Source: Stephanodiscus triporus (taxonomy: Eukaryota > Bacillariophyta > Thalassiosirophyceae > Thalassiosirales > Thalassiosiraceae). Taken from it: a stretch of DNA of 17,258 bases. The position numbers and the translations under genes are program-made. The notes under the pieces are model-generated. The model was given only the letters and a program-made list of their open reading frames with translations. It was not told the origin of the DNA and searched no databases. The stretch is from positions 1 to 17,258 of the forward strand of contig JALLAZ010000306.1 in NCBI GenBank assembly GCA_036939755.1, written 5' to 3'. Positions 8,364 through 17,178 of this stretch are shown one piece after another (position 1 is the stretch's first letter; each line of letters starts with the position of its first letter).

Positions 8364-11300
8364 TGGGGAGGAGGACTACGACGACGACGACTCTGAGTAC
8401 ACCTACGAGACCGTGGACGACGATGACGAGGCCGCCGCCAAGAATGGCGGGGGGTGGTTCGGATTCCTGAGACGCGGCAGGCCCCCCCGCGACGACGACG
8501 TCGAGGACTATGACGACAATGAAGACGACGGGCGGGATGGCGACGGCGCCGTCGAGAGCGAGGACGAAGAAAAGGAGGATTACGAGGAGGCGAGGGCGAT
8601 CGTCGAGGCGGGAGAGGCCGCCGTCGCGGGGCGGGAGGAGGACGAGGAGGACGAGGCGACCTTGATGGCCGAGGCCATCCGACGGGTGCAGCAGCGCATC
8701 CTGAGCAACGGCGGGAAGTTGTACGATGCTTTAGACCCCGCCGATAGAGAATTGGTCGATTCTTTGAACAAGAAGAGGGGGGATGGCGCAATGGGAGCGA
8801 CGGATGAAAAGGAGGAGGAGGAGGCGGCGAATCAGAGAACAGAATCGCCCACGAAAACGTATGACGCCGCCGCTGCCACCCTTCTGGCCGGGGAGCCGCC
8901 GTCGACGTCGTACCCTCCTCCCGACAGTAAAGTCACTCTGTCGAACGATCCTCCTCCTCTACTCGACGCGGACGAAGAAGCGGACGTTAATGCATCTTGT
9001 CGATCGCGCGGTCGAGACACGGAAGACGATCGAGACGAAACGGACGATGATGAGGACGAGGATGATGATGACGACGACGACGACGAGCGGCCGACCCTCG
9101 AGGAACAGCACAAATTGCTGTCCCTTGCCGCCGAGCACGATCGCGTCGACGTTATCCAGGCGCTGCTGCAGGATTGTCGGGATGGTTCTACTTCGACGTA
9201 CGAATCCCTCCTCGCCGGCAGTGGCGGCATCGGCATCCCTCGTCGCGACGATGTCGTCGTGGACAATGACGACGGCGACGTCGTCAACGCGCAGCGCGAA
9301 CCGTCGTCGCCATCGACATTCGTGCCGCCGCCGTTGCACGTGGCGGTCGCCCACGGATCGGTCAATGCAGCATCTTGCCTCCTTCGCTGGGGGGCCGATC
9401 CCTCCCTGAGACCGAGGGTGGCGACGGCGGCATCGATATCGCAACGGGATGGTCGCTATAATGGCGGGAGCAGGATGGAGGAGGACGATAGGAATTACAA
9501 GAAGTACGATGGCATGTCCGCCTGGGAGTTGGCGTTCGGGGGCTCGGCCACAACTGTGGACGACGATTCTGCCGCCGCCGCCACCGTCGTCGACGACGAC
9601 GACGACGATAAGAAAATCGTACATGAAGAGGAAGCGCCAGTGGTAAGTAGGGGATGGTTCGGCTTTGGCTCCGCCGCTGCTGGCAATAGTGGTGGTCCTG
9701 CCGCCACCCTTGCGTCCGACGAGGGCAAACGTACCGCGAAGACGAGTTGGAAAAAGACGAAGGCAAAGCAGCCGTTGAACATTCCACCCGCGAAGTTGGA
9801 CGGCATTCGCAATGCCTTCATCGCCGAGGCGTTGCGTGCAATTGGATCCGACGAGGTACGTCGTCTCGCGCAATTGTTAAATGCGGGCATGGATCGCAAT
9901 ACGGAGGTGATGGCGGGCAAAACGTTGTTGGATTGGGCCGGGGACATGGATGCAAGGGATTGCCGTGAATTTTTATCGACGCTGCGATCATCGGAAGGAA
10001 ATGGAGGAGAGATTGCGATCAAAAAGATTGAAGAATGTAATATATCGGCTCGGCAGTCCCCCGTCGTCCATGATGCGCGTCTGTCCGGTCTCACGCTGGG
10101 CGACATACACATGCTCGTCTACGAAAATCTCAACCTCATCCCGCACCTTACCGCGTGTCGCGATGACCTGGCGATGGAAACGTCCATTTGCCAATCCATA
10201 TTGAGCGGGGGCGGATCGTTGTCCTCGCACTCGCTATTGGAATTGGTCCGCGCACTGAAGGACCAGCGTGCGCGAGCGAAGGATTCCTGTGCCGCGTGGC
10301 ATGCGGCCTGGGAAGAACGCGAGGATGAGTTAGACTTCTTTTGGGAAGAGGTGTTAGATGATGGTTTACGGGAGGAGCTTGGCGTAATTTTAGATCAAGT
10401 GCAAGAAGAAGAAGGGGGCATGATGTCATCAAGTATTGTCAATGATCCACAACAAAATAAGGATGATGATGCGACCATGGACGAGCGGCGTGTCGCAATC
10501 GATAATTTTATCGATGTGGAAAGTCGAGTCAAAGCGCTTCGTGCGTCAATTGCCAGTCTAGCCGAGGAGAGTGCCAAGTACATTGTTGAAATCGAAAGGC
10601 ATGGCATGTCGGGGGCATTGTCGTTGACTAAATCATTGAGAGGTGAGGTGAAAGAGTGGGAAAAGAAGATGCACTTGGCACGTGTGGGTGAGGGGCTTTG
10701 CCGTAGAAAGATTGATATCATCAAACAGAGGATCGATAGTAGAGATAATAGTTTGCTAGATGAAGAAGAAGGCGATGAGGAAGCATCTTCTCATGGCGAC
10801 GAGAAGAAGACGACGATGTTGATGCCCTCTCCAATTTGTGGAGGAGGAGGAGCAGAGGGAGTGGATGATGGGATCATAATTGAGGATTATCAATTGCGTG
10901 CGATTGTTCAACAAAATCAGCAGCAGGAGGCCAACCAAGAAAATTCGCGTCATCTTGCTACAACTCCATACACAGATGAAGTTAATACAATCGATATTGA
11001 TAAAAATACCACTTTTGGAGAAACCAACGAGAGTATCGCAGAAGGAAACGATGAGAAAAAAATAGAATTGAACGTTAATGAGGAAGACGACCGTGTACCA
11101 TCAAATGTAATGCAAGAGCCGATGGACAGACACTTCACAAAAGTGAGAGATGATACTGAATCGGTAAATAATCTGAACCCCACGTCAATAATGAGTGTGC
11201 CATCTTCGGGTGTTTCTGATGGTCGCACATCGAACGAGGAGTCTCGAAAAGCAATAGCTAACGTCGAGCCATCTCATGCGATTGCCATGGGCATGTCCAC

Positions 11301-11457
11301 GGCAATTGTTGTGCATTCCTCATCCCTAAGATCTTCTTTCTCATCCCAAATATGGGAAATATTGAAACGGATCGTGGGCTTGAGCAGGGCTCAAGTGACG
11401 AACCGATCAAGCAGCAATAATAATTTAGAGAGTAATCCCCACATCATGACAGTGTAA
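8161..11457 (+). CDS. Acidic ankyrin-repeat protein with Asp tracts and coiled-coil-like region
   Basis: Single open frame of 1098 residues. ATG 8161 is the first in-frame ATG and sits in CACCACCACCATGA. The first third is very acidic, with runs of 7 to 11 Asp encoded by (GAC)n. Ankyrin-like units are visible at about 317-343 (HKLLSLAAEHDRVDVIQALL), 390-418 (PLHVAVAHGSVNAASCLLRW, then GADPS), 449-460 (DGMSAWELAF) and 566-608 (RRLAQLLNAG with KTLLDWA). The motif WFGF occurs twice, in GGGWFGFLRRG and SRGWFGFGSA. Residues about 784-860 are charged and helical, probably coiled coil. The C terminus is Ser/Asn-rich. I see no signal peptide or catalytic domain. It is probably an intracellular scaffold or binding protein; the partner is unknown. 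Convergent with HAT1. Confidence 0.75.
8221..8361 (+). repeat. (GAC)n trinucleotide tracts inside the ankyrin gene
   Basis: There are seven GAC units at about 8221-8241 and eleven uninterrupted units at 8329-8361, all encoding Asp. A further GAT/GAC tract lies near 9050-9087. These are length-variable microsatellite candidates that change protein length without breaking the frame. Confidence 0.85.
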
Positions 11458-11556
11458 AGGTGCACACTGGGAAGATCGGTTAACTCATAAATATCATATT
11501 AAGTATGTTGTTGATTTAAGCAACGTGATGCAAAAGCAATTTGCAATCACACGTCG

Positions 11557-13089
11557 TTATCTATAATCAATTGGTGATGTTGTCTTCAAAACTCTATGAT
11601 AATGACACATCGTTTCGTCAAACCATTGTCCCAGCAAAATTTTCTGCGCTTCTTTCCCGCCGCACGCTCCCAATTCCTCCTGGCGAAATGTCCGAAGTGA
11701 TTTTTTCACCATGAGCCTGTACTTTGTTTCGACATCCTGTATCAGTTTATCATAACTGATTGCCTCGTCGTCGGAGGACAAGCTTTGTTTCCAATTCATT
11801 ATCTGTTGACACTTAAATATATGGTGCATGATCAGGGCTTGGCGTTTAGTTATCTTCATACATTCAGCCACTGAAAGTAAATCCTCCTCCGAGACTTCGA
11901 AGAAATCTTTTTTCGTAACATCATGCTCCATGGAGCGAATCATCCGATCTTTTTTGGTGGAAGTAAAGCGTTGGTAGTCCACGGCATCTCGAAGCGCGAC
12001 AAACGCAGGAGCGGGATCTTCGACATTGATCTCTACGATCTCCATTCCCGAAGAATATTCATCCTCGATTGTATTGTTCGCGTAGTCGTGAATGCTCATT
12101 AACATTTCAGATCCATGACCAGCCCTGTGATATGGCGGCAGTATCAAGGCTTGACATACGCGCACGATTATCCCAGGACGAGGTTTGCGAAACGGAGACT
12201 TGAAATGAAACAAGGTGAAATACCCAGCGAGACCAACGGTCGATGATTGAGAAGAAGAATCAAGACAACGAAACAAATACACGACCTTCCAATACCCCCG
12301 ACTGACATCTGTGAGGTCTACATCGTCGGCGGTTTCGATGAACCATCGTGCCAATGGTTGAATGGAATTATGATACTCCGCCACTTCGGAATCCGAACCG
12401 TCCGCCAATGTCAACACGAATTCGGCGTCCTCCTCCGACGATTCATGGCTCACGCCGCCTTTTACTTTTCGGCGATACGTCTTGAGAACTCGTCCTAAAG
12501 GTTTTGGTAGACATCCCCCCAAGGCGTTGTGTCTTGTCACGCCCTCGTGGGTAGGGACCAACTCGGCCCGATCGGCGCCATTCACGCCGACCGATGCAAT
12601 CGGAGGAACGGCGGGGGAAAGTTTTCGTACAACATCCTGGAACGACACCGTCTTAGCTTTTTTCGCGATGGGTTCCCCGCCGCCACGATCCGCATCACGA
12701 GTAGTTCGGATCTCGATTCGACATTCATCGCAGGACGGCGAGAGGATGATGTGCGCGTCGATTCTCTCCGCGTTCGAAGGACAACGCAGGTAAGATTTAT
12801 GTATTCCTCCACCCCCCTCGATATCGTCGACGACGTCTGCTGGTCCGACATCATCGAATTTCCAGGTGCGGTAGACCTCCCGAGACTGGCGTTCGGCCTC
12901 GGGTAACGGCCGCCACCCCTCGATGCATTCCCCCTCGAAGCATTGGTGCGTGTAAACGGGTCGGAACGATGACAGCGACGAGGATGCCGTCAGGGAAAAT
13001 CTGATGCAGGACGAGGCGGCGGTTAGGCCCGCCACTGGCTCCTTGACATCTTTGCCATCTGACGATTCCTCGATCATTATTTGTTGCAT
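11557..13089 (-). CDS. HAT1: Histone acetyltransferase type B catalytic subunit
   Basis: Single exon, 510 residues, ATG at 13089. HAT1 acetylates newly made histone H4 (Lys5/Lys12 in known members) with an RbAp46/48-type chaperone before chromatin deposition. Family features in order: RPVYTHQCFEGECIEGW (43-59) of the HAT1 N-terminal domain; RWFIETADDVDL (248-259); AGYFTLFHF (288-296); RVCQALILPPYHRAGHGSEM (310-329), the acetyl-CoA-binding loop with R/Q-x2-G-x-G; and VEDPAPAFVALRD (356-368). A C-terminal helical region follows (about 395-500). Residues about 100-245 contain low-similarity insertions, including IAKKAK, a possible nuclear localisation signal. Length exceeds the yeast and human enzymes, mainly through that insert. 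The 3' end lies 99 bp from the convergent ankyrin gene. Confidence 0.92.
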   Translation of the reverse strand: MQQIMIEESSDGKDVKEPVAGLTAASSCIRFSLTASSSLSSFRPVYTHQCFEGECIEGWRPLPEAERQSREVYRTWKFDDVGPADVVDDIEGGGGIHKSYLRCPSNAERIDAHIILSPSCDECRIEIRTTRDADRGGGEPIAKKAKTVSFQDVVRKLSPAVPPIASVGVNGADRAELVPTHEGVTRHNALGGCLPKPLGRVLKTYRRKVKGGVSHESSEEDAEFVLTLADGSDSEVAEYHNSIQPLARWFIETADDVDLTDVSRGYWKVVYLFRCLDSSSQSSTVGLAGYFTLFHFKSPFRKPRPGIIVRVCQALILPPYHRAGHGSEMLMSIHDYANNTIEDEYSSGMEIVEINVEDPAPAFVALRDAVDYQRFTSTKKDRMIRSMEHDVTKKDFFEVSEEDLLSVAECMKITKRQALIMHHIFKCQQIMNWKQSLSSDDEAISYDKLIQDVETKYRLMVKKSLRTFRQEELGACGGKEAQKILLGQWFDETMCHYHRVLKTTSPIDYR

Positions 13090-13280
13090 GTGATATAATT
13101 ATGGTGTATCGTATGGTATGGTAGGTATGTATGGTGGACTTGCTTTCAATTTTTTCGAGTATTTACGATGTATGTATCGTAGATACGTAAATAGATAATA
13201 GTGAAATGAGGTCAAACGTATCCGGCAACGTCAAGCAGGCTACTACTAACTACTCCTAGTAAAAAGAAATAACCCAGCCA
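13090..13280. promoter_or_regulatory. Divergent intergenic region between HAT1 and the membrane-protein gene
   Basis: 191 bp, AT-rich, no gene. Reading toward HAT1 it contains TACCATACGATAC (13118-13106 on the minus strand), 17 bp upstream of the HAT1 ATG, followed by further GTATGG/GTATGT iterations on the plus strand. It must serve both genes. Confidence 0.5.
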
Positions 13281-14615
13281 ATGATATTACTATCATCCAA
13301 AAGCAAACTCCCGGTAATAATAATCTGCCTCATTCCATGGCACCTCGCCTCGACCGACGAGCTTCGGCCGAGGCGTATGCCGCCGCGACCGCGACGCGAA
13401 GAAGACGACGACCCCGTCGTCGACGAAGGCGGCGAGTCGTCGTCGACGTCCCCCCCCCCCCGCCGCTGCTCGATCCCATCGCGCTTCGGACGGCTATCCA
13501 TCGACGACGGCGATTCGCGGCGGCGGCGGACGTCGTCGTCGTCGCGACGACGACGACGGCGAAGGCGGGAATGCGAATCGCTGCGGGAAAGATGGGTCGA
13601 CATACTGAAGATGGAGCGGCGCGATGACGACGTCGACGAAGATGATGACGACGACGACGTCGACGATCGTCGCGATGCGTATTCCGCAGTACGGCCGATG
13701 AGTAGGAGAGAACGGAGATACCATCGCGAGGCGGAGATGCTCGTCGACTTACTGCTCGGGGTGGACGTCAACGACGGCGTATCTACCTGCGAGGCGGGCG
13801 TCGGCGCATCCGGAAACGGCGACGCGTCCCGCACGCGGCCTCCTCCCGCCGTCGAATTATTGCGCGAAATATCGAAGGCGATCCTAGTCGCGTCGTCGGG
13901 GATGGCGATGGCCGCGCTGGTCCTGGCCGTCCTATCCTCGGAATCGACCAGGCGCATCATCAATTCGTCGATATCGTCCATCACACCGCATCTTTTCCCG
14001 TCCCGCGAATCGTTACTCGCGATCAGGTCCGCCGCGACGGACATCGCGCTTCAGGTCCAGGCGATGGTCCACTCCGCTCCGTACGTCCTACGTCATGCGA
14101 ATCGCGTCGTCAGGTTCCAGCGTCGTTCGTTGTTGCCGTTCCTGCTCGGACTCCTGCGCAGGTGCATCATCCTCGAGGCCTGGCGACACATATGGACGAT
14201 CGCGTACGGCCTGACGCGTCGTGTTCGACGATCGATGAAGTCGATCAACGCCAAGCTCCTCGCGTCGTACTACGTGCGACTTTGTCCCGCGTGGATACGC
14301 AGGGGCGTCAAGAGCACGATCCAGAGCCTCGTGCAGGCGCACGTGACGGGGGCGGTGGCGGACTTGGTCGGATCGGCGTCGTTCGAGGGCGCGATTTGGC
14401 CGTCGTCGACGAGCGACGGTGGCGGCGGCGGCGGCGGCGGCGATGGCATCGACTTCCCCCCCGCGATGATGGACCTCTCGGGGGAGGAAGGGGTGGATGC
14501 CATCCAACGAGCGATGTTCGAGTCTGTGGATTCGGCCGCCGATGTGGCAGCGGAATCGACGATCGTCGAAGGAGCGATGGAGGCTTTAATCGAGGAGGTG
14601 GGAGAGATCGAGTGA
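13281..14615 (+). CDS. Signal-peptide membrane protein of unknown function
   Basis: Single exon, 444 residues, ATG at 13281. The N terminus (KLPVIIICLIPWHLAS) looks like a signal peptide, so the protein probably enters the ER. Residues about 30-150 are low-complexity, with Arg runs and an Asp run. A hydrophobic segment at about 200-222 (AILVASSGMAMAALVLAVL) is a likely membrane helix. A second at about 284-310 (LLPFLLGLLRRCIILEAW) is amphipathic or membrane-associated. A Gly9 tract at about 380-388 precedes an acidic C terminus (GAMEALIEEVGEIE). No family is recognised and no plastid-type ASAFAP motif is seen. A run of 12 C at 13450-13461 lies in the coding sequence. An orphan Cys-rich exon begins at its 3' end. 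Confidence 0.7.
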   Translation: MILLSSKSKLPVIIICLIPWHLASTDELRPRRMPPRPRREEDDDPVVDEGGESSSTSPPPRRCSIPSRFGRLSIDDGDSRRRRTSSSSRRRRRRRRECESLRERWVDILKMERRDDDVDEDDDDDDVDDRRDAYSAVRPMSRRERRYHREAEMLVDLLLGVDVNDGVSTCEAGVGASGNGDASRTRPPPAVELLREISKAILVASSGMAMAALVLAVLSSESTRRIINSSISSITPHLFPSRESLLAIRSAATDIALQVQAMVHSAPYVLRHANRVVRFQRRSLLPFLLGLLRRCIILEAWRHIWTIAYGLTRRVRRSMKSINAKLLASYYVRLCPAWIRRGVKSTIQSLVQAHVTGAVADLVGSASFEGAIWPSSTSDGGGGGGGGDGIDFPPAMMDLSGEEGVDAIQRAMFESVDSAADVAAESTIVEGAMEALIEEVGEIE

Positions 14616-15210
14616 AAATCCTTCCGAGAGCCCAAGCTGTGAAGGTGACTCTCTCGGCGAACAATGTGCACCTGGTGCTCAAGCATTCAGTCGGGGCAGC
14701 TGCTGTGATGGTATGTGTTTGCTATTCGTGGCTTTGCATTTGAATGAAAATATTCGATCTCTGTGTTCATTCTCCATCTTCTCTCATCATCTCTTAATCA
14801 GGATTGAGCTGCTTCAGTAATCTATGCTGCGGTTGTTTGGGATATCTGTGCACTAACGCTTCCGAATGCTGCTCTGGTACGTTTGCAATTCCGATCGCTC
14901 CGCACTTTCAGAGTACGTTTGAAAACATTGGTGTTCAACAATTCAATTTCCCTTGTCTGGTTTATCTTTCCATCCAGGTTACTCCTGCAGCGACAAATAT
15001 GCACCAACGGCTAGGCAGGGGGGTTGGTTATTAGAACAAGAGATTTGTATAGTGGCATTCCGGATCAGGTTTAACAAGAGTAAAGATTCGTTGTGCAGTT
15101 TTAATAAGAATAGAAAAAGAAACAGGATTGTCAGTTGTCGTGGAAGAGTGTGTGGTTTGAATGTCTTAACCCCGAAGAATAAGTACCTATACAAGATAGA
15201 AAAAGACTAA
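14590..15210 (+). CDS. 5'-truncated Cys-rich (knottin-like) secreted-protein gene, 3 exons
   Basis: Exons 14590-14710, 14802-14876 and 14978-15210 keep one frame (142 codons before TAA). The frame opens inside the tail of the upstream gene, has no ATG or signal peptide, and begins with SENPSESPSC, the end of a PSE-type stalk. The Cys pattern is C-x8-C-x11-CC-x4-C-x4-CC-x-C-x4-C-x5-CC-x4-C, resembling disulphide-knot modules. Two equivalent CC-[DS]-G-[LY]-S-C cores are each split by a phase-1 intron at the Gly codon. The last about 60 codons are basic and low in Cys, so exon 3 may end earlier. It is probably the 3' remnant of a stalked surface protein and may not be expressed. I see no basis for calling it a toxin. 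Confidence 0.55.
14711..14801 (+). other. Intron 1 of the Cys-rich gene (91 nt, phase 1)
   Basis: Donor GATG|GTATGT, acceptor with a TCTC-rich tract ending AATCAG|GATTGA. The splice rebuilds a Gly codon in CCD-G-LSC. Unspliced reading would lose the Cys pattern. Confidence 0.75.
14877..14977 (+). other. Intron 2 of the Cys-rich gene (101 nt, phase 1)
   Basis: Donor CTCTG|GTACGT, acceptor TTTCCATCCAG|GTTACT. The splice rebuilds Gly in CCS-G-YSC, the same place in the motif as intron 1. Confidence 0.75.
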
Positions 15211-15363
15211 GCTTAAGCGAACCAAGGTCTATCTTTCTCCATCTGGCATCTTCAAACGTACAGTAATCCGTCACAACCCAAGCAAAAGAGAAAATTCACT
15301 CCGGGTGCATGAGCAGATGACCAAAAGGAATGTCAACCCTTCATCCGAAACATACAAATAAGT

Positions 15364-15612
15364 TTGTTCGAGGCATGCCAGGATGATGATGAATTCCTAC
15401 TCGAAACATCCAAGTCATGTATAAAGCATGGAATGCTGGCTGAAAAGCTTCAACTCAACTTTAGGGCCCATGGACCAGCATGTATAAGAGCGCAGTTGCT
15501 AGGCGAAAATACCGAACGTCTTGAAACTAAATGCAAATTAAGTGCAATAAAAGGATCAAAGAAGAAAGGGGGCACCAGTGCTGATGTAAGAGGATTTGAA
15601 TGGGCAAGATGA
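15364..15612 (+). other. Open frame of doubtful coding status inside R2
   Basis: 82 codons with protein-like stretches (EACQDDDEFLLETSKSCIK, AEKLQLNFRAHGPACI), but opened by TTG, with the first ATG only at about 15430. No family is recognised. It is absent from R1, so it lies in material unique to R2. It could be an exon fragment. Confidence 0.25.
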
Positions 15613-15973
15613 TGCACTGTTATTTATCAAGCTATCAATAAACGGGGTAGTAATTAAGCGGCGCAAATGACTCGTTCATGCCAGGCCCTCGTAGATATCT
15701 GCGTTGATGATCATCCCGATGATTCAAAAGCAAATACGATACTCTCTTTTTATGTAACTTCAAAAACACATGTTATTTTTATCTGAGAACAAAAGACAAA
15801 TTATGTAGGAGTGAGCTGAGACGGACCAATCACAGAGCTGCGATAATAGCGATTATCATCTGTCAATTCTCAAATAATAGTACTGCGCCATGCAAGTGGA
15901 GGACGCGCGATTCATATTTGCCAAGGAGCAAGGGGCATAACAAACAACACGAGTGACGCAACACAGTCTCCCT
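15613..15973. other. AT-rich stretch without a gene
   Basis: Interior of R2. It is rich in stops in all frames. Apart from the block shared with R1 at 15889-15925, I see no feature. Confidence 0.5.
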
Positions 15974-16333
15974 CTATAACCTCATGCGAGGGGCAGACGC
16001 GGGACGATAACCTCGTCCACCTGCCGCCTTCTTTGCTCGATCCGCACCACCTTCGGTTTCCGCGCCTGCATGGTGTTTCGGTGGCACCGGCGGTCTCGAC
16101 TCATTCTGTCTACTGCTGCTGACATATCCCAACGGTCCATGGCCGCCGAATCTCAGGTTCGACCCCGACCACGGCACATCATTGCCATCGCCACAAAGCG
16201 TCGATCCGGATCGTGGTCGAATGCCTGTAGGAGCAGCAGATGTGGCAACAGCGTGACCATGTGGGGCTTTTGCAGACAACGATGCATTGCGCTCTTCTCG
16301 ACGTTTGCAATGACGCTCCTCCTCGCTACGCTC

Positions 16334-16953
16334 CTAGCGCGTCCGCCACTCCTCTTCCTGCCATTGGATGGTTTGCAGGTAGGGCGAGCCCTGATACATT
16401 GAGTGCCCAAGAAGGTCTGAATTGACCATCGCTTGTCCTCCCCCCCCGTCCAGATTGTTCTCGATGTACCACTGTTGCAACTTTTCCTCCAAGATGGACG
16501 TAATCTTGGGAAGTTCCTTGGTAACGCGTCACTTCATCTTCTCTTTTCATGAGCTCAATCGGCATCCAATGTGAATTCTCGTGGCCCGCATCATCGCAAG
16601 AAAAAGTCCTCCACCCCCAACGCCGAGCAGGTATTCTCCGCCAATGCCTTCCTTGCCTCCTCCCTCCTGGTCCTTGCGATCGCATGAGCCTCCTCCATCT
16701 CCCTCCCCGCGTTGCGATTGTCCCGTATAGACCCCGCGATGACGTCCATCTGCATCATCTGCATCCGTGCCATGCCCGGCAATCCCGCCACGAGGTTGTC
16801 CACCGCCCTTGACCTTGATAGGACGTCGTCTGCGAGCAAGCGAGCCGTTCGCTCATCCAGGATGCGTTTGGAATCACTCAGGAGCGCGACGTGCTCCGCC
16901 AGGGTACGAAGGGAGCCGTCCACATGGCAATCGTTGTCTGAACTGCATGCCAT
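16334..16953 (-). CDS. Helical protein of unknown function (possible intact small gene)
   Basis: Read alone, ATG 16953 (context ACACCATGG, favourable) opens exon 16953-16615, which joins exon 16516-16334 in phase 0 to give 173 residues. The N-terminal half is predicted to be helical (SLRTLAEHVALLSDSKRILD, then EEAHAIARTRREEARKALAE). The second exon begins ELPKITSILEEKLQQWYIEN and ends EEEWRTR at TAG. It has no signal peptide, metal site or known domain. Because the frame is open on both sides of the start and stop, this may be the middle of the larger damaged gene rather than a gene of its own. Confidence 0.4.
16517..16614 (-). other. Likely intron in the right-hand minus-strand gene (98 nt, phase 0)
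   Basis: Minus-strand donor TTGGGG|GTGGAG (16614-16613) and acceptor ACCAAG|GAACTT (16518-16517). It bridges two protein-like frames (SALG to ELPKITSILE) that are otherwise out of register with stops between them. Its size matches the other introns here. Confidence 0.5.
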
Positions 16954-17178
16954 GGTGTCGTCGTTGGCGGCGGCGGCATTGTCATCGGTCTTGGGTGGGG
17001 GTCATCCCTCCTGCTGCTTGGCATTGAGCTTTATGAACAGCCTTGGCTTCTTGTTGGGGACGAAGTCGACGCTGACGCCGACGTTTTGGATCCAGCTTGG
17101 CGAGCTGCACCAGATCCGCCATGCCAAGGTCTTTGATGTCGCCGTCAGTGTAGACGCATGGCCTGTCGTATCCATTCA

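Larger units (their letters stand above)
15171..16009. repeat. Diverged duplicated segment, copy R2
   Basis: Partner of R1 (4693-5062), with three well-matched blocks in the same order (15241-15263, 15889-15925, 15986-16009). It is about 390 nt longer in its middle, which holds a plus-strand open frame of uncertain status. Its right end overlaps the 3' end of the damaged minus-strand gene. The repeat unit may therefore include a gene tail (minus-strand YRPAS-x-PR is readable in both copies). Confidence 0.65.
15974..17178 (-). pseudogene. Damaged multi-exon gene entering from the right edge
   Basis: On the minus strand a pyrimidine-rich tract (about 17245-17181) ends in CTCCAG at 17179, a good 3' splice site. 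The following exon reads NGYDRPCVYTDGDIKDL and MADLVQLAKLDP. One base too many in the AAAA near 17090 then shifts the frame to VGVSVDFVPNKKPRLFIKLN, followed by QQEG and TGA. The same frame continues as PPPKTDDNAAAANDD into the open frame at 16953. After a likely intron (16614-16517) it reads on to TAG at 16336-16334. It then stays open in the same frame with the same Glu/Arg-rich character (ERSEEERHCKRREERNAS) to 15974. One frameshift plus two in-frame stops suggest a pseudogene; several adjacent genes or assembly errors are alternatives. No family is recognised. Confidence 0.5.

Noticed and set aside
9643..9648. GTAAGT inside the ankyrin gene as a splice donor
   Set aside because: The frame reads through without stops and encodes one of the two WFGF motifs; no intron is needed.
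8959..9873. Minus-strand open frame of about 300 codons within the ankyrin gene
   Set aside because: Shadow of the (GAC)n-biased sense frame. The translation is Val/Arg low-complexity; the sense strand has ankyrin units.
5350..16336. Reassigned TAG or TGA codons to explain in-frame stops
   Set aside because: Clear genes here end at TGA, TAA or TAG in the expected places, and any stop can arise from C-to-T change, so the stops say nothing about the code.
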